Shown: positions 54,185-55,106 of the stretch, piece by piece
How positions within the stretch are numbered: position 1 is the stretch's first letter
How the letters are laid out: each line of letters opens with the position of its first letter
Assembly (NCBI RefSeq): GCF_000006405.1
Contig: NW_003204474.1
Coordinates: 86,527 to 141,632 of the forward strand
DNA from: Perkinsus marinus ATCC 50983
Taxonomy: Eukaryota; Perkinsozoa; Perkinsida; Perkinsidae
Length of the DNA stretch: 55,106 nucleotides
Direction: 5' to 3'
The notes under the pieces: generated by a model
The model's input: only the letters and a program-made list of their open reading frames with translations
Told to the model about the DNA's origin: nothing
Databases searched by the model: none
Program-made: the position numbers and the translations under genes

Positions 54185-55106
54185 CATCATTGTTCTTGAT
54201 GGTATAGCTGGCCTCAGCACCATTCTCACAGAGTAACCATACGATATCCTCGTAGCCACCCTTAGCTGCTAAGTGAAGAGCAGTATCGCCTTTCTTATTG
54301 ACGATATCGCGATCACAACCGGCCCATAGGAGCTGATTTCAATACAGTAGCAACTACAGGCTCTCTATCATCCATTGCTACCATAGAAACCATCATTCGA
54401 AGGTTGCCTCGGCAAGCAATGTGCAAAGGCGTGTCACCATTGATATCTTGAATGTCCAAGTCTGCACCACATTCGGCCATCATCGACGCTGAAGAGACAA
54501 CACCAGTACAAACTCAGTACCCAAAGCGGGAGGTATGGTACTACCACACGTCATTTGATTGTTAGCTACAGCGACGTGCATCGGAGTTCGGCCGAACTTA
54601 TCCAGCTTATTGAAGACCTCAGGATCAGTAGCACTACGATGAGAAGAATAACAACCAATCAGCAACTCCTCCTTCATTACGCATTCACTGTTGCCATATC
54701 CCCTTTACGGGCGGCCTCATGGTACTCTGTAGTTGATGTTGATGCTGCTGCCATCGACATAATTATGATGATGATATACACTTCTACTACAGCGACAGCC
54801 GCCACAGATAGAGACCACTTGCAATCTTACTAAGACTTGCTAGTTCCTCAACTCGAGGCAGTTAGGGTATCGGTGGTAGACAATAGAGACTACTAGGCTG
54901 GGCATACACACATGACGAGCACACTGGGGTTGGCACACTTCATATCGGCGACTACTTATTCCTGTGCTGCTGGGCGGCCTCTATTATGGCCATAACGTCA
55001 GGCAGCTGAGTGATACATCATCCTCCTCGGTATGAGCAGCAGTTGATACGACCTCATCTCCCTTTTTATAAGTATACCCAACATAGTCGAGATTTTTGTC
55101 CTTCTT
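53776..55106 (-). CDS. Ankyrin-repeat protein, 5' end beyond window
   Basis: At least four ankyrin units on the minus strand: EAARKGDMATV (about 54715), DKFGRTPMHVAVANNQM (about 54600-54550), DINGDTPLHIACRGNLRMM then LLWAGCDRDIVNKKGDTALH across a 49-nt intron, and AAKGGYEDIVWLLCENGAEA. The final partial repeat is KLAIDLAREAGHPDTVELLE, stopping at 53776. The 49-nt intron restores canonical repeat length (22 residues from TPLH to the following Gly), which supports it. The last intron (53886-54184, 299 nt) is the longest I reconstructed and carries a (CTA)22 microsatellite. Coding-like sequence (KNLDYVGYTYKKGDEVVSTA, DVMAIIEAAQQHRNK) continues to the right edge, so the start lies outside. Ankyrin repeats mediate protein binding; the partner is unknown. 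Confidence 0.8.
53945..54005 (+). repeat. Dispersed GGGAAATTCTC element, copy 3
   Basis: Shares ATTTCGGGAAATTCTC and the following GTGCATT / GTATTCG words with the copies at 6331-6406 and 27325-27402. It lies antisense inside the ankyrin intron. Confidence 0.5.
54118..54183. repeat. (CTA)22 microsatellite
   Basis: 22 uninterrupted CTA units on the plus strand, read as (TAG)n by the minus-strand gene, at the very start of the intron. Confidence 0.98.

Noticed and set aside
1-55106. CRISPR array, bacterial operons, rRNA genes, prophage or integrated virus
   Set aside because: No regularly spaced direct repeats, no Shine-Dalgarno-linked gene strings, no rRNA-like sequence and no capsid, integrase or reverse-transcriptase motifs were seen.

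Overview
The window is nuclear DNA of a protist, most likely an alveolate of the Perkinsus type. The genes are eukaryotic (GH47 mannosidase, DPH1, E2 enzyme, Mei2-type RRM, diacylglycerol kinase). Both strands are used. Most genes are cut by many very short GT-AG introns, which I could reconstruct by frame at 35-75 nt (typically 42-52 nt). Intergenic gaps are short. The genus is an inference from this architecture; no rRNA or organellar marker is present. All multi-exon models are hand-built from frame continuity and family knowledge, so outer exons are less certain than the cores. A run of exactly 100 N (16508-16607) is an assembly gap.

Layout. 1-3.8 kb: tRNA-derived-looking debris, then a weakly supported minus-strand gene. 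3.8-6.4 kb: coiled-coil protein. 7.3-10.7 kb: GH47 alpha-mannosidase of the secretory pathway. 11.5-13.2 kb: Mei2-type RNA-binding protein. 13.7-15.7 kb: intact intronless diacylglycerol kinase. 15.8-17.2 kb: a second coiled-coil gene. 17.2-20.0 kb: a rearranged block with two partial copies of an M3-type metallopeptidase in opposite orientation (265-bp inverted repeat) and a perfect 227-bp direct repeat. 20.4-22.9 kb: a glycine-rich unknown protein and an E2 ubiquitin-conjugating enzyme with a C-terminal UIM-like motif. 23.3-26.6 kb: a broken FKBP remnant, a secreted unknown protein, and DPH1, the last two divergent. 26.9-29.3 kb: a third coiled-coil gene. 30.1-31.9 kb: YchF/OLA1 GTPase. 32.3-34.2 kb: a protein built from four SpoVS/Alba-like modules. 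34.9-36.7 kb: lysophospholipid acyltransferase. 36.8-37.3 kb: RlmI-like methyltransferase. 37.3-43.3 kb: poorly resolved exons, strong hairpins and a duplicated hairpin repeat. 43.3-47.3 kb: EF-hand/RCC1 protein. 47.3-49.3 kb: CxxC protein of unknown function. 49.9-51.1 kb: CCCH zinc-finger protein. 51.7-53.8 kb: SET-domain methyltransferase. 53.8 kb to the right edge: ankyrin-repeat protein.

The genes do not form a pathway. Housekeeping themes recur: translation (DPH1, OLA1, a methyltransferase), RNA binding (Mei2, CCCH), ubiquitin, lipid signalling and metabolism (DGK, LPLAT), glycoprotein trimming. The most unusual items are the tandem SpoVS-like protein, the E2-UIM fusion, the rearranged peptidase block, and several hairpin-bearing or intron-resident repeats that may be introner-like or tRNA-derived.
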